NCBI GenBank assembly: GCA_947069175.1
Contig: CAMTDV010000028.1
Location: 69,176,157 to 69,240,156 of the forward strand
DNA from: Scalesia atractyloides
Lineage: Eukaryota > Streptophyta > Magnoliopsida > Asterales > Asteraceae
Length of the DNA: 64,000 nucleotides
Direction: 5' to 3'
The notes under the pieces: model-generated
Databases searched by the model: none
Told to the model about the DNA's origin: nothing
Seen by the model: only the letters and a program-made list of their open reading frames with translations
In this document: positions 1 through 9,972 of the stretch, piece after piece
How the letters are laid out: each line of letters opens with the position of its first letter
How positions within the stretch are numbered: position 1 is the first letter of the stretch
Position numbers and translations under genes: made by a program

Positions 1-317
1 TAAATCAATAATAAATGTTTATCTAACAAGGTTCACTCGCCAACTTATGTTGACCCAAAAACCCCCATTTTTACACATGATACAGGTGAACCAGCAGCAG
101 CCAGAAACACATAGGATTGGACTAGAAGAATAAAATGATTTAGAGTTTGGGATTGTTATGTTTGGTTTATTTTCTTTGTATTGTATGGACATGTTTGGAT
201 ATTTGGAAATGTAACTTTGACTATAATAAATATGAAACATATTAGTAAATGTCATGAGCTTTGGTAATAACCCAATTATGCCCCGACTCTTATTCCGCTG
301 CGGGTCGGGGTGTGACA
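1..317 (+). repeat. 5' LTR of element A (3' end only)
   Basis: Ends in gtgtgaca just before the primer-binding site. It has the conserved tacacatgatacaggt block (acceptor-like) at about 72-87 and a terminal stem-loop in which ccccgac pairs with gtcgggg. Confidence 0.92.
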
Positions 318-320
318 GAT

Positions 321-334
321 TGGTATCAGAGCCA
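321..334 (+). promoter_or_regulatory. Primer-binding site of element A (initiator tRNA-Met)
   Basis: tggtatcagagcca, complementary to the 3' end of plant initiator tRNA-Met. It lies 3 bases (gat) after the LTR. Confidence 0.92.
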
Positions 335-614
335 TGACTATAGGGATATAGGATAGGTTATTAGACCCTTAGAGCCTATACTATAGTTGATTAGAAACTT
401 ATAAGATTTTTGTGTCTTACATGCCAAATTTCATGATGTTTATATGTTTTATGTTAAATGTTACATTCAATATTATGCAAGCATGTTCATAAGTATGTAT
501 TATCATATAATGCCTATCATGAATCATATATTCATAACATATCACATCCATGAAAGCACACACCACATCATGATTGCTTTTACAATGATTTTTGTGTTTT
601 CAAATCTCATCAAA

Positions 615-1126
615 GTGAGTTCTCATGACGGGCATGTAGTAACTGGAAGGGTACCAGTACCGGTAGTCGGAACGTCCTGTCTAGGTTGGCATTCGTATAA
701 ATCCAAACTAAAGGACCAGTTTGCCTACCTGGGGACTAACGATGAGAGTACGAAGTACCTATTAGGCCAAAGCATGCTATACCAAACGTCGTGTGAGCTA
801 ACCCCACTTTGAGTTGTCATTGTGTCTACACCTGGACACGTTCCGACCAAACATCTCATGAACATATTTTGTGGTTTGCATTCGGGTGATGCGAGTGTTA
901 AATTGCCAATACTAATGTGAATCCTACCAAGCCAATAGCCATGGGGGCCCACATGACTATATAGGTGAAGTTATGGGGGACATTTGAGGCCCAACATGAG
1001 CAAACCCAAGACATCCTATGGATGTAGTTGCATTATTGATATTTATGTTATTTTCATTTTCTTAAAGACACATGACACCTAAAAAGACACCATAAACTCA
1101 CAATCTTCTCATGTATGTTCCTGTAG
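615..1126 (+). other. Putative leader intron of element A
   Basis: Donor-like caaa|gtgagt at 615 and a pyrimidine-rich acceptor ending in cctgtag at 1126, directly before the gag ATG. The predicted intron is 512 bp. Counterparts in B, C and G keep both sites (512, 502 and 509 bp). Splicing is inferred. The leader between PBS and gag is otherwise non-coding; the ORF-like stretches in it are not conserved. Confidence 0.55.
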
Positions 1127-3652
1127 ATGTCGTCCAGACAACAACGAAGGGGTAAAAGATCAGGAAGGTCTCAGGAACGCTTGGCCACACAAATCGCGAA
1201 ACAAATGGCCACGATACTGCCTGACATTGTGGTCCAAGTACAACAAGCCCTCGCTACAAATCCTACTAACCCTCCCCAACAACATGACCAGAACATCGAC
1301 AACCCTCCTACCAGCAAGTGCTCATATAAACATTTCAAGTCTTGTGATCCTACTAAATTTGAAGGGACCGAAGGTGTCACTGCTCTCTTACATTGGTTTG
1401 AGGAAATGGAAAACACCTTCCTCAACTGCGATTGTCCTGAGGATCGCAAGGTTCGATACGCCACCGGGAGACTATTTGGGGTAGCTCTCACTTGGTGGAA
1501 TACTGAAAAAGGGAAGAGGGGAATTGATGATGCAATGGCCTTAACTTGGGAGGAGTTAAGGGAAATCATGACTAGGCGTTTCTGTCCTAGGAGTGAAATT
1601 AAAAAGTTGGAGGATGAATTTCATGCTCTAAAGCAGAAGAAGGGAGACCATACCACTTATAACAAGAGTTTCTTGGAGTTGAACCAAATGGTTCCAAATT
1701 TGTTCACCCCAACTTATCGTCTGATCGAGCATTATATTCGAGGACTTCCCTCGAAAATTCAAGATTCAGTTCTCAGCATCTCACCAGTAACACTTGAAGC
1801 TGCTATGGAGTTAGCAACTGAACTGACCGAGAACCGAATTCGCAACGGGAAGTTTAAAGAAGAGAAAAAGAAAGCCCCTGCTGAGGGTCAAACTTCAAAC
1901 CATCCCATCTCTTCCTCTAAGTTTGCTAACAAGAGGAAGCGCAACACCAGAAATTTCGCTGTTACACAAACCAACCTCCCAATTCCTGTTGCACCCATTA
2001 CCCAAGTCGCTCCTTCACCCGCACCATACAGAAGACCTTACACTGGCCCGTTACCAAAATGTAACCGTTGCCAATATCACCATTCTGCTGATCATCCTTG
2101 CCAATATTGCACCGGCTGCGGTCGCGCAGGTCATACTGTTCAAACCTGCCGCATGCCTCAGCGAACGAACCGCCACCAACCTTCAACCCAAACCCACCAA
2201 CAAATAATGGGCCAAGCCCAACAACCCCTACTATATCCACCCACTCAACATTTAGCCCAAACATATTACCAACCCAATTATCCTATGGGTCAACCAATGC
2301 GGGCTTGCTACAATTGCGGAGACCCAAGCCATTTCAGAAACACTTGTCCAAGGTTGGTAAACATTATTCATGCTCAGGCCCAAGCCAACCCGGTGAATCA
2401 AGCGAACCAAGCTCCTCCACCTGCAAGAGGAAGAGCTTTCAATATCAACGCTAACCAGGCCAGAGCTGACGGCAATGTGGTTAACGATACGTTCCTTATA
2501 AATGGTAGATATGCATCCATATTATTTGATACTGGTGCGGATAGAAGTTTTGTGTCCTTAGAATTTGAACCTATCCTAAACCAAAATCGTGATAAGCTCA
2601 TGGAATCTATAACGGTAGAAGTTGCTGACGGTAAACCAGTTTCATTAAACTCTATTATACGCAACTGTACTCTTACCCTAAACGACCAAGATTTCTTAGT
2701 CGACCTTATTCCTATGAAGCTGGGAAGTTTTGATATCATAATTGGTATGGACTGGCTCAGTCAACATCAGGCAGAAGTTGTATGTCGCGAAAAATTTATA
2801 CGTATTCCTCTTTCAAACGGTCAGACTCTTCGAATCTTTGGAGAAACCTCGTCGAAAGGACTCCGCTTAATGTCTTGTCTTCAAGCTCAAAAATATCTTC
2901 GCAAGAATTATGTCGCGTTTTTAGCTCATATCATCAAAAAGGGAACCATGGAGAAGAAACTTGAAAACATTCCTGTAGTAAAAGATTTCCCGCAAGTTTT
3001 TCCTGACGACATTTCAGGACTTCCTCCAGTTAGAGAAGTCGAATTCCATATTGATCTTATACCTGGTGCTACACCAGTAGCAAAGTCTCCTTATAGGTTA
3101 GCCCCCTCTGAAATGCAAGAGCTAGCCAGTCAATTACAAGAGTTGACTGACAAGGGATTCATGCGTCCCAGCTCATCGCCTTGGGGTGCACCTGTCCTTT
3201 TTGTAAAGAAGAAAGATGGATCGTTTCGTATGTGCATCGACTACAGAGAGCTCAACAAATTAACAATCAAGAATCGCTATCCTTTACCGCGCATTGATGA
3301 TCTTCTTGACCAACTTCAAGGTGCCAACTGTTTTTCAAAAATCGACCTTCGATCTGGCTATCATCAACTTAGAGTGCATGAAGAAGACGTCCCAAAGACC
3401 GCATTTCGAACTCGTTATGGCCATTATGAATTCATGGTCATGCCATTTGGTTTAACCAACGCACCAGCTGTCTTCATGGATCTAATGAACAGAGTCTGCA
3501 AACCATATCTTGATCGATTTGTCATAGTTTTCATCGACGATATTCTTATTTATTCAAAATCTAAATCTGACCATGAGCGTCATCTTCGACTCATCCTTGC
3601 ACTTCTAGAGAAGGAAAAGCTTTACGCCAAATTCTCCAAATGTGAATTCTAG
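1127..3652 (+). pseudogene. gag-pol: Element A gag-protease-RT N-terminal part (polyprotein, stops at amber)
   Basis: 841-residue open frame starting at the ATG right after the candidate splice acceptor. The gag N-terminus is basic. A retrotrans_gag-type core covers about residues 80-240. A Cys/His cluster lies near residues 312-342, and a CCHC knuckle (CYNCGDPSHFRNTC) near residues 396-409. The protease follows, with active site DTGAD near residue 472 (FDTGADRSFV). RT then starts, with CIDYRELNK and the catalytic VFIDDIL. The frame ends at TAG after SKCEF, where the D homologue has TGG (Trp), so this looks like a single nonsense mutation; the same frame resumes at once. Gag, PR and RT would be made as one fusion, with no frameshift between gag and pol. 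The protein would act in cytoplasmic virus-like particles. Confidence 0.9.
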
Positions 3653-4811
3653 TTAAAAGAGGTGCAATTCCTCGGACATGTAGTCAATGAAAAGGGAATA
3701 CATGTCGACCCCTCAAAAATCAAAGCGGTACAAGAATGGCAAGCTCCACGTACACCAACTGAAGTAAGATCTTTTCTTGGTTTGGCTGGTTATTATCGTC
3801 GATTCATTTCAAATTTCTCTCGCATCGCTGTACCACTCGCGGCTTTAACTCATAAGGGAAAACCTTTCATATGGGGACCCAAGCAAGAAGAAGCCTTTCA
3901 AACTCTTAAACAAAAACTTTGTGATGCACCAATCCTCACTCTTCCTGAAGGTTGTGATGATTTTGTGGTCTATTGCGACGCGTCAGGGCAAGGATTAGGC
4001 TGCGTTCTAATGCAAAGAGGAAAAGTTATAGCTTATGCTTCGAGACAACTCAAGACGCATGAGAAGAACTACACCACTCATGACCTAGAACTTGGAGCCA
4101 TTGTGTTCGCTCTTAAGATATGGAGACATTATCTCTATGGTACTAAGTGTGAAATATACACTGACCACAAGAGTCTTCAACATATCTTTAATCAAAAGGA
4201 GTTAAACATGAGGCAACGAAGATGGGTCGAACTTCTAAATGACTACGACTGTGAAATTAGATACCACCCTGGTAAAGCAAATGTGGTGGCTGATGCACTT
4301 AGTCAAACGGATTATACGAACTCCATTCGTCTTCTATGTTCGCAAATTATAACCGACATTAAAGATCAAATTCGAGAAGCCCAACACGTTTCGATAACGG
4401 AAGATGATGTACGAAAGGAGATGTCCTGTGGAGCTGAGCTAAAATTTGAAACTAAATCTGACGGTGTTCTGTACTACCTAGATCGTATCTGGATTCCTAA
4501 CCACAACAATCTTCGCGAAACTCTTATGAAGGAAGCTCACAAAACGCGATACTCTATACACCCAGGAGCCGATAAGATGTATCAAGACCTACGATATACC
4601 TATTGGTGGCCTGGAATGAAAAAGGATATTGCTGTTTTTGTTTCCAAGTGCCTTACCTGTTCCAAGGTGAAAGCTGAACACCAAAGACCCTCAGGACTTC
4701 TGATCCAACCTGAAATACCTGTATGGAAGTGGGAAAATATAACCATGGATTTCATTACCGGGTTACCTCGCACTTCTGGTGGGTATGACACTATATGGGT
4801 AATTATAGACG
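3653..4811 (+). pseudogene. pol: Element A RT C-terminus, RNase H and integrase N-terminal part
   Basis: Continues the frame of the upstream ORF after the amber codon. It holds the RT connection (EVQFLGHVV), the RNase H domain (VVYCDASGQGLGCVL, HDLELGAIVFALKIW, TDHKSL) and the integrase zinc-binding domain (His pair in HKTRYSIHPG, Cys pair in CLTCSK). The first catalytic Asp lies in ITMDFITGLP. Near 4808-4812 one base is missing relative to the G copy, so the frame runs off into a 30-residue nonsense tail ending at 4897. The true polyprotein continues in another frame. Confidence 0.88.
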
Positions 4812-5798
4812 ACTTACAAAATCAGCTCACTTTATTCCTATCCGTGAAGATTTCAAGAACGAAAAGCTTGCTCGTATTTATATCAGCGAAATCGTAAGCC
4901 GACATGGGGTACCGTTAAGCATTATTTCTGATCGTGATGGTCGTTTCACTTCACGAACATGGCAAGCAGTACAATCCGCTATGGGTACGCGACTAGATCT
5001 CAGTACCGCCTATCATCCTCAAACTGATGGACAATCTGAGCGCACCATTTAACTCTTGAAGATATGCTTCGAGCATGTGTCATAGACTTCAAGGGAAATT
5101 GGGACGCCCACCTACCATTAGTTGAATTTTCATACAACAACAGCTATCATTCAAGTATCGGCATGGCACCTTTCGAAGCCTTATATGGTCGTAAGTGCCG
5201 ATCTCCTGTATGTTGGCACGAAATTGGGGAAGCTCAAATCACTGGTCCAGAATTGATCCAAGAAACCACAGACAAGATCCATCAAATCCGAAACAATCTT
5301 CTAGCGGCCCAAAGTCGTCAAAAGAGTTATGCAGATAAACGACGGAAGCCTTTAGAGTTTAACATTGGTGATCATGTACTTCTAAAAGTATCACCGTGGA
5401 AGGGAGTAGTTCGTTTTGGTCAAAAGGGCAAGCTAGCACCACGCTACGTAGGACCTTTCAAGATACTCGAAAGAGTCGGACCTGTAGCATACAAGCTTGA
5501 TCTACCAGAAGAACTCAACAGGATTCATCCCACATTCCACGTATCAAACTTGAAGAAGTGCCTCGCTAATGAAAACCTCCACATTCCTCTGGAAGATATT
5601 CAGATTGATGAATCTATGCATTTTATTGAAAGACAAGTAGAGATCATGGACTTCGGAGAGAAACGTCTACGACGAAGTCGCATTCCAATTGTTAGGGTAC
5701 GCTGGGAGTCGAAACGGGGACCTGAGTTTACTTGGGAACGTGAAGACTCAATGCGTGAAAAATACCCGCATCTTTTTCCTACTACTTCTACTACTTAA
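4812..5798 (+). pseudogene. pol: Element A integrase core, C-terminal domain and chromodomain-like end
   Basis: Two frames separated by a second one-base loss near 5051-5056. The first carries the second catalytic Asp (SDRDGRFTS) and the Glu (TDGQSERTI). The second, up to 5798, carries the integrase C-terminal region (GDHVLLKVSPWKG, GPFKILERVGPVAYKLDLP). It ends in a chromodomain-like block (VRWESKRGPEFTWE, then MREKYPHLF), as in Tekay/Del chromoviruses, where it is thought to guide integration to heterochromatin. G has the intact equivalent, so both lesions are specific to A. Confidence 0.88.
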
Positions 5799-5819
5799 AT
5801 TTCTGGACGAAATTCCTAA

Positions 5820-5832
5820 TAGTAGGGGATAC
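5820..5832 (+). promoter_or_regulatory. Polypurine tract of element A
   Basis: tagtaggggatac, directly before the 3' LTR start (tgtaaca). G has the same tract in reverse orientation and B has a close variant. Confidence 0.75.
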
Positions 5833-6017
5833 TGTAACATTTGTCAAAAACGGGTTTCTAAACCCGCTCCGTTTTGTAATCGAATATCAAGTTATAAATA
5901 TCACGTTGTATATTTATGGTTATTTTGATTTTTAATGATACATAATTAATAAACAAACTAAACTATAAAAATTATATTTGATAAAAAGTGAAAACAAAAT
6001 AAATAAAAATAAAAAGT

Positions 6018-6098
6018 TGCTGCCGGGACTCGAACTCGGGTCAGCCGGTTTACAATTTCAAAGACTTAACACACACACACATCACCACTCCGCCACTT
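6018..6098 (-). ncRNA. Antisense tRNA-like module (class II type) in LTR of A
   Basis: On the minus strand it reads caagtggcggagtggt (D-arm/A-box-like) and, after a spacer, gacccgagttcgagtcccgg (T-arm/B-box-like). It resembles a tRNA-Ser/Leu frame without a convincing acceptor stem. It lies upstream of the TATA-like site, so in U3. Confidence 0.55.
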
Positions 6099-6478
6099 GT
6101 TGTTTTCTGTTATCTCTAGGAAACAAATAACATATATACACAAACTCGGTTAAACCGGTTGCGCCAACTGAGAAACAGAAATCGGCAATTCAATCGTCAA
6201 ATCGTTTGATTACTCGCACAATCAGGTTATAACCGATGCACCGACGTTTTCTGATCAATTCAGATTGAATGAACATCAATTGTCATCCTCATCGGTTTTT
6301 ATAACCGAGAATAATCAAAAGTCCAATTTACTTCAAACAAAACCCTTCTCGTGACTCAGAGACAGCAGACAAACATTCCATTTCACTTTCATCACACTTT
6401 CAGTCCACCAGAAAGCGTAAATCAGCTCGCCGGAAAATTTTGCAAGTCCGCCGGAAAACCATATTTGTCCTCAAATCG

Positions 6479-6558
6479 GTAAGTTCTTCAATACCATCAT
6501 AGCCTAACAGTTGTCAAGCTATTTCTAACTCAAACTTTCCACCTGAGATCGAATTCAG
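6479..6558 (+). other. Candidate mini-intron 1 in LTR leader of A
   Basis: aatcg|gtaagttc to gaattcag|gc, 80 bp. The G LTR has an 80-bp equivalent (46655-46734) with both splice sites kept although the body differs by roughly a fifth. Confidence 0.4.
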
Positions 6559-6626
6559 GCACTGTTATCAGCTAATTTCAGTTCGCCGGAAACGTCCTGA
6601 AAATCTCTATTTTCATCTGAGAATCG

Positions 6627-6713
6627 GTAAGGGCATTCAAACCCTCGGTTAACATTTGTTGATCACTTCAATTTCACGATTAGCTAATCAAAACGGTTAA
6701 TTGTCTTGTTCAG
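6627..6713 (+). other. Candidate mini-intron 2 in LTR leader of A
   Basis: gaatcg|gtaagggc to cttgttcag|ttgaag, 87 bp. The G equivalent is also 87 bp (46500-46586). A third donor, atcg|gtatgttc, follows at 6775. Confidence 0.4.
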
Positions 6714-6939
6714 TTGAAGAGCATAAAAACAGGGACCGACACATTGCCGGAATTCTGAAATAAACCGTTCATCGGTATGTTCACTTCTAATTATCGTTTC
6801 TGCCATTTCATATTAGATTGTACAATGTTTAACAATCGAACTACACAAGATATAACGGTATAATCGACTGCCTGAAAAATTCAATGAAGAAGATGACTGT
6901 GATAACACTATAAGTATAATTAAAATTGGTATTTTAAAC

Positions 6940-7010
6940 GGGTTAGATGCACTGTCCAGCGGTGGACTGTGTGCAAATTATACGCACACGTCACGAGTTC
7001 GTTCCCTGAT
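6940..7010 (+). ncRNA. tRNA-like module 1 in LTR of A (cut by B)
   Basis: gggttagatgcactgtccag, then a gtcc/ggac D-stem and a gagttcg T-loop. The B insertion lies only a few bases after the T-arm. Confidence 0.5.
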
Positions 7011-7015
7011 ACACG
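7011..7015. repeat. Target-site duplication of element B (left)
   Basis: acacg, repeated exactly at 15369-15373. Confidence 0.93.
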
Positions 7016-7203
7016 TGTAACATCCGTCAAAAACGGATTTACCAAACCCGCTCCGTTTATCAACCGAACAGTCAGTTAAAATTTTCGTTGCGAATTAAAT
7101 GCCCAAAATAATTTTAAACGATACGTAATCAATTATTATGCGGGGATATGTATTTAGTTTTTGAAAATCTGTCAAAAATAACAAAATAAAAATGTTTTAC
7201 TCA

Positions 7204-7280
7204 TGCCGGGTTTCGAACTCGGGTCTGTACCGGTTCAAACCAACAGCTTATCACCTAGCCGAACAACCGCTCCGCCACTT
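7204..7280 (-). ncRNA. Antisense tRNA-like module in 5' LTR of B
   Basis: Minus strand: agtggcggagcggttg (A-box-like) to acccgagttcgaaacccggc (B-box-like). It occupies the same place as in A and G, upstream of the TATA box. The B 3' LTR copy is at about 12914-12990. Confidence 0.55.
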
Positions 7281-7546
7281 TGTTTTTCTGTTAATAAAAG
7301 GAAACATTTAATTGAAATATTCAAGTTCCGAAGTTGAATTCAATCAATTTTTCCGCCCAATTAGCAGTCGTCGGAAATCCCGACGACTTCGCCGTTTAAT
7401 TACGTTTTCGCCCAATTTAACCGATGACTTAACTATTACGACGGTTATAACCGACATATGAACACGCGACATCAGCTGTAACCGCCGGAGAACGGCTGAC
7501 TTCGAATTGAGACCGAATTCAGACCCCATTCATCTCAATACTACCC

Positions 7547-7554
7547 TATAAATA
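7547..7554 (+). promoter_or_regulatory. TATA box of 5' LTR of B
   Basis: tataaata in the context accctataaatacaccc. The 3' LTR copy is at 13257-13264. Transcription would start about 30 bp downstream. Confidence 0.7.
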
Positions 7555-7990
7555 CACCCTCAACTCGCCAGAAACCTTTCACACTCAAATCGCACCTTTT
7601 CTCGGCCAAAAATCACTCGCCGGAAATATTTGATACATCGCCGGAAAACCGTATTATTAGTCTCCGAGCTTTACTGAAACCCCTAAACTTTTACCGAAGT
7701 CACCCACAACCTTTGTAACCTTTCGGAAGACTCTCTGCTGCAAGACACTCGTCGCCGGAAGAACTTGCTGCCACCGGAGTTCTGCCGGAAAACAGAGGAG
7801 AAACAGCCGGTACTTTTCACGCCTAAATTCCTTTCTTTTTACTTTTATCTCGTCTGTAATTGATCATACAACGCTAAAGAAACTTGAATCAACATTTCGA
7901 ACCAGTCAGTCGCCACTTCCGGTTAAACCAGTGAAGAAGACGACGTTTCAGTAATGGTTATGTATAATTAAAATCAAGATAATTACCGGG

Positions 7991-8070
7991 TTAGACACAC
8001 AGTCCAGCGGTGGACTGTGTGCACTTTTAACGCTAAGGTCACGAGTTCGAGTATTGTCCCTTACACGCTG
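7991..8070 (+). ncRNA. tRNA-like module 1 in 5' LTR of B
   Basis: ttagacacacagtccagcgg leads into a 10-bp hairpin (acacagtcca with tggactgtgt) in the D-arm position. A gagttcgag T-arm element follows about 35 nt later. The 3' LTR copy is at 13701-13780. Confidence 0.55.
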
Positions 8071-8157
8071 CCTTGATAAAAATTCCTTTTTCAGCAAACT
8101 GAACCGGGTTGATTTAAGTATATGTTAAGTATATTGATAACCGAGTTTATAACCAAG

Positions 8158-8233
8158 TGAGACACACAGTCCAGCGGTGGAACGTGTGTCCGCTAACCCA
8201 CAGGTCCCGGGTTCGAGACCTGTGGAGCGCACC
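8158..8233 (+). ncRNA. tRNA-like module 2 in 5' LTR of B
   Basis: gacacacagtccagcggtgg, then caggtcccgggttcgagacc, a good T-arm/B-box. The 3' LTR copy (13868-13943) has mutations in the D-arm. Confidence 0.55.
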
Positions 8234-8326
8234 GGTTTTGTGATTTAATTCGTTTTTAAAATAAAAGGATTTCTGTTTAAACTCTAATTAATATATATAT
8301 ATAATTAAAATCGGATATATGACGGG

Positions 8327-8402
8327 TTAGACACGTAGCTCAGTTGGTAGAGCTGCGTGCACGCGTACGGGAGGTCTCGGGTTCGAGCCTCACCCAGCGC
8401 AC
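8327..8402 (+). ncRNA. tRNA-like module 3 in 5' LTR of B (tRNA-Lys-like arms)
   Basis: The D-arm tagctcagttggtagagc equals the classical tRNA-Lys-type D-arm, with a perfect GCTC/GAGC stem. The T-arm element is tcgggttcgagcc. The acceptor halves (gacacg, cagcgca) do not pair, so this is not an ordinary tRNA gene. The 3' LTR copy is at 14037-14112. Confidence 0.6.
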
Positions 8403-8719
8403 AATAATATGCCTTCGAACCGGTCAACGTTAGTCAAAGTCAACGGTCAAAAGTCAACTGTAGCAAAAATAAAATAATTTTTTTTATTATTTTTATTTAA
8501 TTATTTTAATTAAAAATCAATTAAAAATACTTAAAAATAACATTTTTAAGGTTAGAAAATAGCCTCAAACTCACAAAAATACACCCAACAATCCTACTAA
8601 AATAGATTAATAAAACCCGTTTACTTACCAAACCGTAATGCGATTTATCTAGGTTTAATCTCACTCGTGGTTAAAACCACTTCGCGTGCATTCAACATCA
8701 TCAACCGAACGCACCCAAT

Positions 8720-9508
8720 GTGAGTGAATTCTTACAAACTCCCCTTTTTATTCATGTTTTGGGGTGTATCATGTGTCGTTTAAACTAATTCTCTTATGCA
8801 AATTTGTGCTATACCATTATATGAACTAAACTAGAATGTAACTATTATTGGTTGTGATGTATTACATATTGTCAAAGTTGTATGCAAATTATTTGGGCCA
8901 TTAGGCCCATCAGTTCGTAAGAACAACGCGTGCCTCAAAACTCATTCATTAGGCCCATCAGTTCCTCGTGGGAGACGAGAACAACGCGTGCCTCAAAACT
9001 CATACATTAGGCCCATCAGTTCGTAAGAACAACGCGTGCCTCAAAACTCATTCATTAGGCCCATCAGTTCCTCGTGGGAGACGAGAACAACGCGTGCCTC
9101 AAAACTCATACATTAGGCCCATCAGTTCGTAAGAACAACGCGTGCCTCAAAACTCATTCATTAGGCCAATCAGTTCCTCGTGGGAGACGAGAACAACGCG
9201 TGCCTCAAAACTCATACATTAGGCCCATCAGTTCGTAAGAACAACGCGTGCCTCAAAACTCATTCATTAGGCCCATCAGTTCCTCGTGGGAGACGAGTCG
9301 AACAACGCGTGCCTCAAAACAATCATTTGGTGTTTGTGTGTTCAATATTCAATATTATGTGTTGTGTGAATAAATTTACATCTACATTTACTCATATGTG
9401 GTATGCACATTATTTATAATCAATTGGATAAACTTGTTCAAATGTTTTTCCATAGGATTCACTCGCCAACATTATGTTGATCCAAAAACCTTTTTACACA
9501 TGATACAG
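8720..9508 (+). other. Candidate LTR leader intron of B
   Basis: Donor acccaat|gtgagtga to acceptor cacatgatacag|gtgg. The same pair occurs in A (16028-16635) and G (44930-45541). H has an analogous pair, gtgagc and gttacag|gttg. Inferred only. Confidence 0.4.
8902..9321 (+). repeat. Tandem repeat, about 104-bp unit, about 4 copies (5' LTR of B)
   Basis: Each unit has two related halves that share acaacgcgtgcctcaaaact and aggcccatcagttc. They differ in a short insert (gtaag versus cctcgtgggagacgag). The 3' LTR (about 14601-14972) has half a unit fewer. ORFs read across it are repeat artefacts. Confidence 0.9.
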
Positions 9509-9720
9509 GTGGACAGGTTGAAGCAAGGAAAACATAGGATATGCCTTAGAAGAGAACCAAGAAGCTTAGACTGATAGTTAGAACATGTTGTATCATTTAT
9601 TGTAAATTTCCATTAAATTGTATTAATGAATATGAAACATATAATAAATGTCATGAGCTTTGATGATAACCCAATTATGCCCCGATCACCTTTTCCGTTG
9701 TGGGTCGGGGTGTGACAGAT

Positions 9721-9734
9721 TGGTATCGGAGCCA
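9721..9734 (+). promoter_or_regulatory. Primer-binding site of element B
   Basis: tggtatcggagcca: initiator tRNA-Met complement with one A-to-G change relative to A and G. Confidence 0.88.
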
Positions 9735-9972
9735 TTACTATAGGGATATAGGATAGGTTATTAGACCCTTAGAGCCTATACTATAGTCTGCCTAAATTTT
9801 AATTGATTAGGTGGTTACATACAAACTTGTGATATTTATTTGTTTCATATTACAGTCAAATATACATGCCTATATACATATTTGTTATACATATATCAAT
9901 GTTCATATATTCAATTCATTTTCATACTCTCATTATTCAAGGATTTTGTTGCAATTTTCAAATCCCATCAAA

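Larger units (their letters stand above)
5833..7015 (+). repeat. 3' LTR of element A, first part (interrupted by B)
   Basis: Starts tgtaacatttgtc. It contains an antisense tRNA-like module (6018-6098), a TATA-like tttttataacc near 6295, three CCGGAA-bearing mini-exon candidates with splice-like borders (6479-6775), and the start of tRNA-like module 1 (6940-7010). B inserted at the 3' end of that module. There is no protein-coding gene here. Confidence 0.9.
7016..9717 (+). repeat. 5' LTR of element B (2702 bp)
   Basis: Starts tgtaacatccgtc and ends gtgtgaca. The TATA box tataaata is at 7547-7554, so U3 is about 0.57 kb and the transcribed R-U5 part is over 2 kb. It holds an antisense tRNA-like module, three sense tRNA-like modules, a 104-bp tandem repeat and leader splice-like sites. 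No protein-coding gene is seen. Confidence 0.93.

Noticed and set aside
444..812. 122-residue ORF in the leader of A
   Set aside because: It is not conserved in B, C or G and lies in the presumed intron.
8327..8402. Genuine tRNA-Lys gene
   Set aside because: The D and T arms are tRNA-like, but the acceptor halves do not pair and the anticodon arm is not canonical. It repeats at the same place in several LTRs.
8902..9321. CRISPR-like array
   Set aside because: The units are contiguous tandem repeats of about 104 bp without unique spacers, inside a plant LTR.
9180..9419. ORF with internal amino-acid repeats (also at 14620-15070)
   Set aside because: It is the tandem nucleotide repeat of the B LTR read in one frame. 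It lies in the leader and changes length between the LTRs; no gene is supported.
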